NCBI RefSeq assembly: GCF_001553625.1
Contig: NZ_CP014230.1
Location: 744,001 to 808,000 of the forward strand
Reading direction: 5' to 3'
DNA: 64,000 nucleotides
From: Desulfomicrobium orale DSM 12838
Lineage (GTDB): Bacteria; Desulfobacterota; Desulfovibrionia; Desulfovibrionales; Desulfomicrobiaceae
Of this stretch, positions 49,291 to 60,123 are shown in pieces. The notes under the pieces were generated by a model. It saw only the letters and a list, made by a program, of their open reading frames with translations, searched no databases and was not told the origin of the DNA. A program made the position numbers and the translations under genes. How positions within the stretch are numbered: position 1 is the first letter of the stretch; every line of letters begins with the position of its first letter.

Positions 49291-51246
49291 TCAGAGCATT
49301 TTCAGCTCCCAGTTCCACAGGCCCTGCCGCTCCTTGAGCTCAATTTTGTCCGGCACGGGCTCGTGCATGCGGGCCAGCAGGGCGTAACCTGATTTTTCCA
49401 GCTCGGCCCATTTCCGGCTCAGATCTAGTTCCCAGTTGGGGAAGGTCCAGACCAGCTTGCCGTACGTGCGGGACCAGAACTGCTCTCCTTTGGGGCTTTG
49501 GAAGGGTTCCCGCTCCCGCAGGTTTCCGGACACGATCCGGGATACGCACAGCGGGTGCAGCCCCTTGGCCACGATGCCCAGAGGCAGCGGAGACAGGGCG
49601 GGCAGGGCCAGCAGGCTTTCCCCGTCCAGCTCCGGGCTGACAAAGGCCCCGGCAAATCCCATGCGCCCCAGCTCGGCCAGGGCCAGCGGATTGGCTGTGT
49701 TACACATGGGCCCGGCCCAGAACACACAGCGGTCCGCCCGGCCGAAAAGCCCTGTCTGCCACGGCGCGTTCAGCACGAAGCGCCGCGCCCCCAGCCGGAC
49801 CATGTTTTCCAGACATCGCTCCCACTCCCGCTCCTCCTCCGGCCAGACGACCGGCGGCAGCCACCACCAGACACGCCCGAAGACATTCCGGGAAACCGTT
49901 CGTTCCAGCCCCGGAACAAGCCACATGGCCTGCTCGCTGCGGTCACCCAGGCGCTTGGGCAGGACGCGCCAGACGTCCATCTCCTTTGCCCCGCCCCTGT
50001 GCCGGGCGGGTTTGGGCAGGACCGGGGAGAAGACCGATTCCGGGGCGGATGGGGCGGGCGGCAGCTGGCTGCGCAGGTCCGCCAGAATGGCACCGAGTTC
50101 CCGCTCCCGGCGGTCCACCAGAAACACAGGGCTGCCCTGTGCCGGGGGCTTGGGGGCTCTGGGCACATCGATGCGCCCGCCTTTGGGCACGTCCCGGCGG
50201 ATCTTCAGCATCTGGTGCCCCGGCTGGTCTTCATAGCCGATGCGCAGAAGGTCGCCGCTCCTGAGGGATTCACGGGGGACGATGTAGGGCTTGCCGCCGC
50301 CCTGAACCCTGCCCGCCAGATGGCCGGAGCCGGTCTGTTCGCGGTCTGCCAGCGGGTTGGACGGCCGGTGTCCCAGAAAGTTGTAGTGAGAGCCGGGGCG
50401 GCCCAGAGCCATGTCCAGCAGGGCCAGGGCGGTTTTGCGCTGCTGCGGGTCGTTGCCGCCGTCGCGCAGCATGGCGTAGGCCTTGACCGTGTGATAGACG
50501 TAGTGCGGCCCCTTCTTGCGGCCCTCGATTTTCCACGACGTCACCTGGGGTACGCCGGCCAGGGGGCGGACCAGCACGTCCAGAGACAGATCGTCGCAGG
50601 AAAAGAACGGAACTCTTTTGCTTTTCTGCTGATACATGCGCCGACAGGGCTGCACGCATCTGCCCCGCAGGCCGCTTTTCCCTCCCAGATAACTGGACCA
50701 GTAACATCGGCCGGAAACGGCGTAGCACAGGGCTCCGTGCACGAAGACTTCCAGGTCCAGCCCGTCCGGGCAGGCCGCCGCGACGGCCTTGATTTCGTCG
50801 ATGGAAAGCTCTCTGGGCAGGACCAGACGCCGTATGCCCATCCCGGCGATGCGGGACAGGCCGGAGACGGTGCCGCCATTGGCCAGGGTGGACAGATGCA
50901 GCTCCCCGGTGAATCCGGCCTGCCGGGCCAGGGCGGGCAGGGCCAGATCCTGGATGATGAGCGCGTCGGGCCGCACCCGCCGGGCCAGGCGGTCGATGAG
51001 CCGTCCGGCCTGGGCCAGTTCCGGGGCCTTGAGCAGATTGTTCATGGCCACATGCACGCGTACGCCTCTGGCGTGGGCCAGTTCGGTCAGGGAGGCCAGT
51101 TCGGCCAGACCGAAATTGTCCGCCTCCATGCGCGCGGAAAAATTTTTGAGCCCGCAGTACACGGCGTCGGCTCCGGCGGCCAGGGCGGCCAGAAAGCTGT
51201 CGGCGTCGCCCGCCGGGGCGAGAATTTCAGGAGTCATGGCGTCCAT
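49291..51246 (-). CDS. U32-family peptidase-like RNA-hydroxylation protein
   Basis: A 651-residue protein. The N-terminal U32 domain has PEILAPAGDADSFLAALAAG, DAVYCGLKNFSAR and VHVAMNNLLKAPEL, then EVFVHGALCYAVSGRCYWSS with the Fe-S ligand cysteines LRGRCVQPCRRMY. Members such as RlhA and TrhP take part in hydroxylating 23S rRNA or tRNA; which one this equals cannot be told. The C-terminal part (about residues 400-650) adds a DUF3656-like region (PGRTLSR-like). The start is at 51246 or 51237. The gene is monocistronic. Confidence 0.85.
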   Translation of the reverse strand: MDAMTPEILAPAGDADSFLAALAAGADAVYCGLKNFSARMEADNFGLAELASLTELAHARGVRVHVAMNNLLKAPELAQAGRLIDRLARRVRPDALIIQDLALPALARQAGFTGELHLSTLANGGTVSGLSRIAGMGIRRLVLPRELSIDEIKAVAAACPDGLDLEVFVHGALCYAVSGRCYWSSYLGGKSGLRGRCVQPCRRMYQQKSKRVPFFSCDDLSLDVLVRPLAGVPQVTSWKIEGRKKGPHYVYHTVKAYAMLRDGGNDPQQRKTALALLDMALGRPGSHYNFLGHRPSNPLADREQTGSGHLAGRVQGGGKPYIVPRESLRSGDLLRIGYEDQPGHQMLKIRRDVPKGGRIDVPRAPKPPAQGSPVFLVDRRERELGAILADLRSQLPPAPSAPESVFSPVLPKPARHRGGAKEMDVWRVLPKRLGDRSEQAMWLVPGLERTVSRNVFGRVWWWLPPVVWPEEEREWERCLENMVRLGARRFVLNAPWQTGLFGRADRCVFWAGPMCNTANPLALAELGRMGFAGAFVSPELDGESLLALPALSPLPLGIVAKGLHPLCVSRIVSGNLREREPFQSPKGEQFWSRTYGKLVWTFPNWELDLSRKWAELEKSGYALLARMHEPVPDKIELKERQGLWNWELKML

Positions 51247-51475
51247 CACTGGGTTGGGTTTTCAGCGCTCCGGCACTGCTCGGAAACTGGGACGCTTGTG
51301 GCGCGGAACATCGGCCTCTTGCAAGGAAAATCATACGATTCTCCTGCGCCGGAGGCGCGGCGGAATGGCACGCTCCGGCCGCGTATTTTCTCCTTTCCTT
51401 GAATTTCCGGCGAGTCTCATCTATGAGAGCCTGTCCTCTGACATCTCTTCCGCAACCCGCGAAGGAACACAGCGT

Positions 51476-51787
51476 ATGGATTTTTTCACCGGCAGACTCT
51501 GGCATCATCTCTCTTCCACGGAAACCCTGGAAACTTTCGAGACCGATCCGGACAAGGGGCTGGACCGTTTTCAGGTGCAGCGCCGGGCGGCCGAATTCGG
51601 CCCCAACGCCCTCACCACCAGAAAGGGTAAGACCAGACTTGAACGTCTGCTGCTCCAGTTCCATATTCTGCGCATCCTGCTGGTAGGCGGCACCCTGCTG
51701 CTGGCCGGGGCCGAGATCATGGCTATGGCCGTTCTGGCCTTTCTGGTAGTGGAATTCGAAAAGAGCATGCGCATGCGGAAATTGTAA
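51476..51787 (+). CDS. Orphan cation-ATPase N-terminal domain protein
   Basis: A 103-residue protein resembling the first domain of P-type cation ATPases (LSSTETLETFETDPDKGLDR, EFGPNALTTRKGKTRLERLL), then one or two hydrophobic segments (FHILRILLVGGTLLLAG, MAMAVLAFLVVEFEKSM) and a stop. GAAGGAACA precedes the ATG. No ATPase body follows. It may be a truncated ATPase gene kept as a short membrane protein, or a true small protein. The following gene is 67 bases downstream. Confidence 0.65.
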   Translation: MDFFTGRLWHHLSSTETLETFETDPDKGLDRFQVQRRAAEFGPNALTTRKGKTRLERLLLQFHILRILLVGGTLLLAGAEIMAMAVLAFLVVEFEKSMRMRKL

Positions 51788-51854
51788 TTTCATTCGGAAT
51801 GGAGGCCGGATTTCCGGTCTTTTTCATTGCCGGTACTCGATAAGGAGGTCTTTT

Positions 51855-52880
51855 ATGCAAAGCGTTCGGGATACGGCGCGTGAACTCATGAGAGGTTACT
51901 GCCGGGTCTGCCCGGTCTGCAACGGCCGGGTCTGTGCCGGAGAGGTGCCGGGCATGGGCGGCCTGGGCACGGGAGCGGCCTTTCAGGCCAACATCACGGC
52001 CCTGGACAGGAAAAAACTGGTCATGCGTCTGGTGCACGATGTCACCGCACCGGAGCTGAGCCTCTCCCTGCTGGGGCTTGATCTGTCCCTGCCGGTGCTG
52101 GCCGCGCCTATCGGCGGCGTGGCTTTCAACATGGGCGGCAAGCGCACCGAAGAGGAATATATCAAGGCCATTGTGGATGGCTGCGTCCGGGCCGGAACCA
52201 CAGGCTGTACCGGAGACGGCGTGCCGCCCGAGATTCTCGACTCCGGTCTGGCCGCCGTGGCCTCCGCCGGCGGGATGGGCATCCCGTTCATCAAGCCGTG
52301 GGAAGACGAGGAACTGTTCCGGAAGATAGACAAGGCAAGGCAAAGCGGCGCCAGAATCATGGGCATGGACATCGACGCCGCCGGGCTGGTGACGCTGCGC
52401 AAGATGGGTCGTCCGGTATCGCCCAAGCCTGTCTCTGCCCTGCGGGAAGTCATCCGGCGGGCGGACCGGCCGTTCATCATCAAGGGCGTCATGTGCGTGG
52501 AAGACGCGGAGCTGGCTCTGGAAGCCGGGGCTCAGGCCATTGTGGTTTCCAATCACGGCGGCCGGGTGCTGGACCAGACGCCGGGCGGGGCGGACGTGTT
52601 GCCGGGGATCGCGGCCCGGATGAAGGGCCACCTCGTGATTCTGGCAGACGGCGGGGTGCGCTCGGGCGTGGATGTGCTGAAGATGCTGGCCCTGGGCGCG
52701 GATGCGGTGCTCATCGGGCGGCCGTTCAGTGTCGCTGCCGTGGGCGGTCTGGCCGACGGCGTGGCCATGTATGTGGAAAAGCTGCGCACGGAACTGCTGC
52801 AGGCCATGGTCATGACCGGTACGGCCTCGGTGCGTTCGGTTTCGCCGGACATTCTCGTGGACGGGGCGTGCGCCGGGTAG
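51855..52880 (+). CDS. FMN-dependent alpha-hydroxy-acid oxidising protein
   Basis: A 341-residue (S)-2-hydroxy-acid dehydrogenase barrel: LPVLAAPIGGVAFNMGG, VVSNHGGRVLDQTPGG with the catalytic His, ILADGGVRSGVDVLKMLALG for FMN phosphate. It would oxidise lactate or glycolate-like acids. An extra N-terminal cysteine cluster C16-x2-C19-x2-C22-x4-C27 (YCRVCPVCNGRVC) stands before the barrel, similar to a group in anaerobes and possibly metal-binding. AAGGAGG precedes the ATG. Its physiological electron acceptor is unknown; anaerobic life argues against use of O2. Confidence 0.85.
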   Translation: MQSVRDTARELMRGYCRVCPVCNGRVCAGEVPGMGGLGTGAAFQANITALDRKKLVMRLVHDVTAPELSLSLLGLDLSLPVLAAPIGGVAFNMGGKRTEEEYIKAIVDGCVRAGTTGCTGDGVPPEILDSGLAAVASAGGMGIPFIKPWEDEELFRKIDKARQSGARIMGMDIDAAGLVTLRKMGRPVSPKPVSALREVIRRADRPFIIKGVMCVEDAELALEAGAQAIVVSNHGGRVLDQTPGGADVLPGIAARMKGHLVILADGGVRSGVDVLKMLALGADAVLIGRPFSVAAVGGLADGVAMYVEKLRTELLQAMVMTGTASVRSVSPDILVDGACAG

Positions 52881-52996
52881 GCGCGCCGATTCCGCCGGAT
52901 CAGGCTCGGGGACCGGACCGTTTCGCGGCGGTCCGGCCCGCGGGCCGAAGCTTTTCATCGGAACCGGATGCGTCCGGGCGCGCCTTCGGCGGAGAA

Positions 52997-53848
52997 TCAG
53001 TCCTTCAGGGTGCGTGCAAGCCAGACGTCCACCGTATTGGTCAGAAGCTGGGCGATGGTCATGGGGCCCACCCCGCCGGGAACGGGCGTCATGGCTGAAG
53101 CCACGCCTTTCAGTCCCTCAAAATCACAGTCTCCGGCCAGGCCGGTGTCTGTCCTGTTGATGCCGACATCCACCACCACCGCCCCCGGCCTGACCATGTC
53201 CGCGGTGATGAATCCGGGGCGCCCCACCGCCGCGAAGACCAGCTCCGCCGAACGGACTTCCCCGGCCAGCCCGGCGGTGCGGGAATGGCAGACGGTCACG
53301 GTGGCGTTGGCGTGCAGGAGCATGAGGGCCAGAGGCTTGCCGACGATGTTGCTGCGTCCGACGACCACCGCCTTTTTTCCGGCCACGCCGATGCCGTGAC
53401 GCTCCAGAAGTACCATGACTCCGGCCGGGGTGCACGGGCGCGGGCCGGGCAGCCCCAGGGCGAGGCGGCCCATGTTGACCGGATGAAAGCCGTCCACGTC
53501 CTTGGCCGGGTCGATGAGATTCAGGCAGCACTGGCTGTCCAGCCCCCGGGGCAGCGGCAGTTGCAGGAGAATGCCGTCGATGGCCGGGTCGGCGTTCAAT
53601 TCCAGAATGGCCGCCTCCAGTTCGTGCTGGGAAACTCCGGCGGACAGCCGGATGCCTCTGGAGACGATGCCCGTTTCGGCGCAGGCTTTTTCCTTGTTGC
53701 GGACGTAGACCTGGGAGGCCGGATCGTCTCCCACCAGAATGACCGCCAGGCCGGGGGGGCGGCCATGCCGTGCGGAGAGAGCCGCGACCCGGTCATGCAG
53801 TTCCCGGCGGATGTCCGCCGCTGTTTTTTTGCCGTCGATGATGAGCAT
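52997..53848 (-). CDS. folD: Methylenetetrahydrofolate dehydrogenase/cyclohydrolase FolD
   Basis: A 283-residue bifunctional enzyme. The signatures [55 protein letters not shown] and the C-terminal [16 protein letters not shown] are complete. It interconverts methylene-, methenyl- and 10-formyl-tetrahydrofolate with NADP+. Monocistronic, convergent to the hydroxy-acid oxidase gene. Confidence 0.97.
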   Translation of the reverse strand: MLIIDGKKTAADIRRELHDRVAALSARHGRPPGLAVILVGDDPASQVYVRNKEKACAETGIVSRGIRLSAGVSQHELEAAILELNADPAIDGILLQLPLPRGLDSQCCLNLIDPAKDVDGFHPVNMGRLALGLPGPRPCTPAGVMVLLERHGIGVAGKKAVVVGRSNIVGKPLALMLLHANATVTVCHSRTAGLAGEVRSAELVFAAVGRPGFITADMVRPGAVVVDVGINRTDTGLAGDCDFEGLKGVASAMTPVPGGVGPMTIAQLLTNTVDVWLARTLKD

Positions 53849-53936
53849 GGGCGTACTCGTGTGCGAAGAGGGTTTTCAGGCGGCCGGGCGGTTTCTCCGG
53901 AGTCGCGCACTGGGAACAATGCCTGGGGGCGCGTGG

Positions 53937-54410
53937 TCAGAAGGGCTGGTCGCCTGTGCGGATTTCAGCGCCAAGGGCTTCGCCCGCCTCCAGAACTGCG
54001 GATTCCGATTCGGGCCTGGTGATCCAGCCGCCGTAGGCGTCGCCCTCGGTGTCCCAGTTCCAGAGAAGGAGCCCCTGGGGCAGAAGCTCGCCGTGAGCCC
54101 GGATCATCAGCTCCGGCACTTCCGTTTCATCGAGAAAATCTTCATCAAGAGGGTCGTCCACCCCGAATGTCAGTGTCGCACCCCAGCGCTTCGCGATGCC
54201 GGAAAGGCACTCCACAAAGGATTCCGTGTCCTTCCAGTCCACAAAGTAGGTCAGCTCCCAGTCGGTGATGTCATTCAGGAGCCACAGCGCGCCGTCTTCG
54301 GCGTTTTCCCATCCCCGGTCGATCGCCGAAATCGTCTCCGCCGGGTCTTCGCCGGGCGGGGTCAAGGCGTGGACCAGTTTCTCCACGGCTTTCTTCTGCG
54401 TATCTTCCAT
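53937..54410 (-). CDS. Small acidic protein of unknown function
   Basis: A 157-residue, strongly acidic soluble protein: MEDTQKKAVEKLVHALTPP, DGALWLLNDITDWELTYFVD, AKRWGATLTFGVDDPLDEDF, LLLWNWDTEGDAYGGWI. AAAGGGAG lies 6 bases before the ATG. No catalytic motif is seen and I do not recognise the family; proteins of this look are seen in uncharacterised families of about 150-170 residues. It lies between eno (150-base gap) and folD (88-base gap), same strand. Confidence 0.72.
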   Translation of the reverse strand: MEDTQKKAVEKLVHALTPPGEDPAETISAIDRGWENAEDGALWLLNDITDWELTYFVDWKDTESFVECLSGIAKRWGATLTFGVDDPLDEDFLDETEVPELMIRAHGELLPQGLLLWNWDTEGDAYGGWITRPESESAVLEAGEALGAEIRTGDQPF

Positions 54411-54504
54411 GGTTTCTCCCTTTTGGTTTCAGAGGGACAAGGCCCGGCCCGGCGGATGGTCGGCGAAGATCCGTTTCGGGCCTTGTCCGGGACCGGAAAT
54501 GGTT

Positions 54505-54525
54505 CGGGGAGGCGCGGCCTCCCCG
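54505..54525. repeat. 9-bp hairpin downstream of eno
   Basis: CGGGGAGGC and GCCTCCCCG pair around GCG, 36 bases after the eno stop. No T run on either strand; it may be a factor-dependent terminator or 3' end stabiliser. Confidence 0.4.
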
Positions 54526-54560
54526 GAAAATGACAGAGTGCGGGTTCGGGCCGGAGCCGG

Positions 54561-56653
<2,093 letters not shown>

Positions 56654-56845
56654 GGCGGCTACGTTTACCTCTTTGAGGCGAAAATTCAAGGGAGGCCGAT
56701 GCTCCCTGCCGCGGATCGGTGTCTGGACGAGTGGCAGCCGTGTTAGGGCGGGATGGATGAAGCGGCAAAAAATTCTGGCCCTGTCCGGGGGAGAAGACAT
56801 AGTGTCGCCGCAGAAAATCGTCCCTTCATGCGGCGGAGGATTCCC

Positions 56846-57484
56846 GTGAGCGAAACCATTGACGGCGGACAGCCGGATCTGCGGACGGCATACCGGCATC
56901 TTGCCGGATATTTTCCCGGCGGAGCCGTTATTCTGCACGAAGGCCGCGTGGTCCTTGCCAACGAGGCATTTGCCCGGAGGACAGGTCTTGCGCTTGCGGC
57001 GGTCGAGGGCCAGCCGCTGGCCGGTCTGGCCGTGTCCGAAGACCGGGAACGGGTCGCCCGCTCCTGTACGGAGGCTCTTTCCGCGGCGGAAGGCTCGGTC
57101 GGGTTTTCCATGGCCCGGACAGGCGGCAGGATGGAACTGACGCTGATCCGTATCGGGCAGGGGCCGGAAGCCGTTCTGCTGGGAGTGGCTGCCGACGGAC
57201 GAATCCGCGATATCGAAAGTGGCGTCGGCGAGATGTGTCACTCGCTGAGCACGCAGCTCATGCACGTTGCCAATGCCAAGGACGGCATCGTGGAAGAGCT
57301 GGAAACCCTGCGGTCTCTGGCGGCCGAAACGGACCTGGCCCGGAATACTGTCTGGGCGGACATCCAGTCATCTCTGGATACGTACTGCAATGGCCTGGAT
57401 CACGCCTATCGCAGCATCACGGCCGCAATGAGGACGTTCAACGCCCTGTTCGCGTCCATCGCGAAGGGGCATCCGGACATCTGA
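56846..57484 (+). CDS. PAS-domain protein without output domain
   Basis: A 212-residue protein. Residues about 10-115 form a PAS-like fold (GGAVILHEGRVVLANEAFAR, GLALAAVEGQPLAGLAVSED). A C-terminal helical segment (residues about 130-210, HSLSTQLMHVANAKDGIVEE, DLARNTVWADIQSSLDTYCN) resembles a signalling or dimerisation helix bundle, but no kinase or cyclase follows. A GTG at 56846 has GGAGG 6 bases upstream and is preferred over ATGs at 56753 and 56828. It lies 34 bases from the cls start, possibly co-transcribed. The signal and partner are unknown. Confidence 0.7.
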   Translation: MSETIDGGQPDLRTAYRHLAGYFPGGAVILHEGRVVLANEAFARRTGLALAAVEGQPLAGLAVSEDRERVARSCTEALSAAEGSVGFSMARTGGRMELTLIRIGQGPEAVLLGVAADGRIRDIESGVGEMCHSLSTQLMHVANAKDGIVEELETLRSLAAETDLARNTVWADIQSSLDTYCNGLDHAYRSITAAMRTFNALFASIAKGHPDI

Positions 57485-57518
57485 TTTCCGATTCCCGTTT
57501 ACCTGACAGGGAGGAATT

Positions 57519-58940
57519 GTGCACTGGATCGGATACGCGCTTCTGGCGGTTCTGGCTCTGGGCGCGGCGGGGCATGCGCTGCTGCACAAGAGCGATTCCC
57601 GTTCCGCCCTGGGCTGGATCGCCGTGTGCCTGACGTTTCCGCTGGCGGGGCCTGCGCTCTATGTGCTGTTCGGGGTCAACCGGGTCCGCCGCAGCGCATC
57701 CCGGCTGCGGCGGGAGGTGGGCCCGCTGGCGTCCGGAGGAAGAAATCTCGTGCCGTCGCCGGAGAATACGGCGGCCGTCGCCGCCCGGCCATACGGATCA
57801 TCCTGGCGTCTGGAAAAGGTGGGGCACAGTCTGTTGGGGACGGAGCTTACGGCGGGCAACTGCATCGAGCCCCTGATAAACGGAGACGAAGCCTACCCGC
57901 GCATGCTTCAGGCTATCCGCGAAGCCAGGCGGAGCATCTATCTGGTTTCCTACATTCTGGGCACGGACAAGCTGGGGCGGCGGTTCATCGGCGAGCTGCA
58001 CGCCGCGATGCAGCGGGGCGTGGACGTGCGGGTACTGGTGGACGGGCTGGGCGAAAAATATTCCTGGCCCACGGCCTCCAGCCTGCTGAAAAAGAAGGGG
58101 GTTCCCATGGCCCTGTTCATCCCGCCCCGGCTTTTTCCTCCGTCTTTGCACATCAATCTGCGGAACCACCGAAAAATTCTGGTGGTGGATGGGACCACCG
58201 GATTCACGGGCGGAATGAACATAAGGCAGGGGCATCTGCTCGGGGCCAGTCCCCGTCACCCGGTGACGGACATGCATTTCATCGTGCGCGGTCCCATCGT
58301 GGAGCAACTGCGGGAGACGTTCCTGGACGACTGGTTGTTCGCCACCAAAGAGCGGCTCGTGTCGGACGCCGTTCTGCCGGAAGCAGCGGGGGACTGCCTG
58401 TGCCGGGCGGTCATCGACGGGCCGGATGTGCCTCATGAGCCGCTGAGGACCCTGCTGCTCGGCGTCATTTCCGCGGCGTCGGATTCCATCCGGATCATGA
58501 CGCCCTATTTCCTGCCGCCCAAATCCATGCTCTCCGCCCTCAAATCCGCCTGCTACCGGGGCGTGGACGTGCGCATCATTCTGCCTGGCCGCAACAATCT
58601 GCCTTTCGTGCACTGGGCCACGCAGCACATTCTTGAGGATCTGATCCAGGCCGGAATCACCATCGCGTTCCAGCCGGAACCCTTCTGCCACACCAAGCTG
58701 CTCCTGATCGATGACGCCTACGTGCATCTGGGCTCGGCCAATCTGGACAACCGCAGCCTGCGGCTCAATTTCGAGCTCACGCTGGAAGTGTTCGACCGGG
58801 CGCTGAACCGGGCCCTGACCCGCCATTTCGAAACGGTCATGGCCGGAAGCAGAATGGCGACAGTGGGCGAGCTGCGCGCCCGGTCCCTGCCGGCGCACAT
58901 GCGGGACGCCTTTTTCTGGCTTTTTTCACCCTATCTGTAG
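57519..58940 (+). CDS. cls: Cardiolipin synthase
   Basis: A 473-residue phospholipase-D-superfamily enzyme. Two N-terminal membrane helices (WIGYALLAVLALGAAGH, ALGWIAVCLTFPLAGPALYV) precede two HKD motifs: NLRNHRKILVVDGTTG and FCHTKLLLIDDAYVHLGSAN. It condenses two phosphatidylglycerol molecules to cardiolipin at the inner membrane. GAGGAATT precedes the GTG start. The gene is intact. Confidence 0.95.
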   Translation: MHWIGYALLAVLALGAAGHALLHKSDSRSALGWIAVCLTFPLAGPALYVLFGVNRVRRSASRLRREVGPLASGGRNLVPSPENTAAVAARPYGSSWRLEKVGHSLLGTELTAGNCIEPLINGDEAYPRMLQAIREARRSIYLVSYILGTDKLGRRFIGELHAAMQRGVDVRVLVDGLGEKYSWPTASSLLKKKGVPMALFIPPRLFPPSLHINLRNHRKILVVDGTTGFTGGMNIRQGHLLGASPRHPVTDMHFIVRGPIVEQLRETFLDDWLFATKERLVSDAVLPEAAGDCLCRAVIDGPDVPHEPLRTLLLGVISAASDSIRIMTPYFLPPKSMLSALKSACYRGVDVRIILPGRNNLPFVHWATQHILEDLIQAGITIAFQPEPFCHTKLLLIDDAYVHLGSANLDNRSLRLNFELTLEVFDRALNRALTRHFETVMAGSRMATVGELRARSLPAHMRDAFFWLFSPYL

Positions 58941-58978
58941 GGAACTCGGCCGGGATGGCGGAGGCGCGGCGGCTTCGT

Positions 58979-60055
58979 TCACACTTCCTGAAAGAACGTG
59001 TCCCGCTGGACCGGGGTGAAGCCCGTGGCCGTGATGACCCGGACCAGTTCGTCGATGGTCAGCCCTGTGGGTGAATCCGCCCCGGCGGCGTGGCCGATCT
59101 TCTCTTCCACGATGGTGCCGTCGAAATCGTCAGCCCCGGCCCACAGGGCCATCTGGGCCGCCTTGATGCCCACAAAGACCCAGTACGCCTTGATGTGAGG
59201 GATGTTGTCGAGGAAAATCCGGGACAGGGAAATCATGCGCAGGTAGTCCTCGCCCGTGGGGCCGGCTGCCGCCAGCTCATTGTTGCGGGGCTGATAGGCC
59301 AGGGGAATGAAGCAGACGAAGCCCGGGCTTTCGTCTTCCAGCTCGCGCAGGCGTTCCAGATGGTGTATGCGGTCTTCCCAGGATTCAACGTGGCCGAAGA
59401 GCATGGTACAGTTGGTCCGCATGCCCATGCCGTGCGCCAGACCGTGGATGCGCAGCCAGCGCTCCCCGCTGATTTTTTCCGGGCAGAGCTTCGCCCGCAT
59501 GGCCGGGGCGAAGACTTCCGCTCCGCCGCCGGGCAGAATGTCCAGCCCGGCCCGGCGCATGTCTTCCAGAACGGTGGCTTCGTCCAGACCTTGGGTATCG
59601 GCGAAATGAGCCACCTCCACCGCGGTGAAGGCCTTGATCACGGCCTGGGGGCGGATTTCCCGGCACAGGGACAGCATGTCCAGATAGTACTGATAGGGCA
59701 GGTCGGGATTGAGCCCGCCGACGATGTGTATTTCCCGCACGGGCTGGTTTTTGCGGGCCTGCAGCTCTTCCCGGATCTGGTCCAGGGTGTAAGCGTATCC
59801 GCCGTCTTCGCCCTTGCGTTTGAAATAGGCGCAGAACCGGCACTGATTGCGGCAGATGTTGGTATAGTTCAGATGCTGGTTGTAGACGTAGTAGGCTCTG
59901 TCGCCGTGCCGCGCCCGGCGCTGGCGCAGGGCCGCCTCGCCCAGTTCGTGCACCGAGGCCGTCCGGGCCGCCTCCAGGGCGAAGCCGGGGTCTATCCTTT
60001 CGCCGGGCTTGAGTCCGGCCAGACGACGCCTGACCGCTTCCGTGCTTGTGGTCAT
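58979..60055 (-). CDS. mqnE: Aminofutalosine synthase
   Basis: A 358-residue radical-SAM enzyme. The cluster motif CRNQCRFCAYF is at about residue 70, followed by REIHIVGGLNPDLPYQYYLD and LPGGGAEVFAPAMR. It converts chorismate-derived 3-(1-carboxyvinyloxy)benzoate and SAM to aminofutalosine in the futalosine route to menaquinone. This route is common in sulfate reducers. GTGGAGA lies next to the ATG at 60055. It stands alone, downstream of the rpsA terminator. Other mqn genes are outside the window. Confidence 0.93.
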   Translation of the reverse strand: MTTSTEAVRRRLAGLKPGERIDPGFALEAARTASVHELGEAALRQRRARHGDRAYYVYNQHLNYTNICRNQCRFCAYFKRKGEDGGYAYTLDQIREELQARKNQPVREIHIVGGLNPDLPYQYYLDMLSLCREIRPQAVIKAFTAVEVAHFADTQGLDEATVLEDMRRAGLDILPGGGAEVFAPAMRAKLCPEKISGERWLRIHGLAHGMGMRTNCTMLFGHVESWEDRIHHLERLRELEDESPGFVCFIPLAYQPRNNELAAAGPTGEDYLRMISLSRIFLDNIPHIKAYWVFVGIKAAQMALWAGADDFDGTIVEEKIGHAAGADSPTGLTIDELVRVITATGFTPVQRDTFFQEV

Positions 60056-60066
60056 TCTCCACCTCG

Positions 60067-60097
60067 AAAAAAAGGCCGCACCCATGTGGATGCGGCC
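60067..60097 (-). terminator. Terminator of rpsA
   Basis: On the minus strand GGCCGCA(T)CCACATGGGTGCGGCC forms a hairpin followed by TTTTTTT. It lies 27 bases after the rpsA stop and directly before mqnE. Confidence 0.92.
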
Positions 60098-60123
60098 CCG
60101 GATTTCTTCGCTCAGGCCAAGGG

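Noticed and set aside
54460-54560. Intrinsic terminator of eno
   Set aside because: A stable hairpin exists at 54505-54525 but has no T run on either strand; listed as a repeat only.
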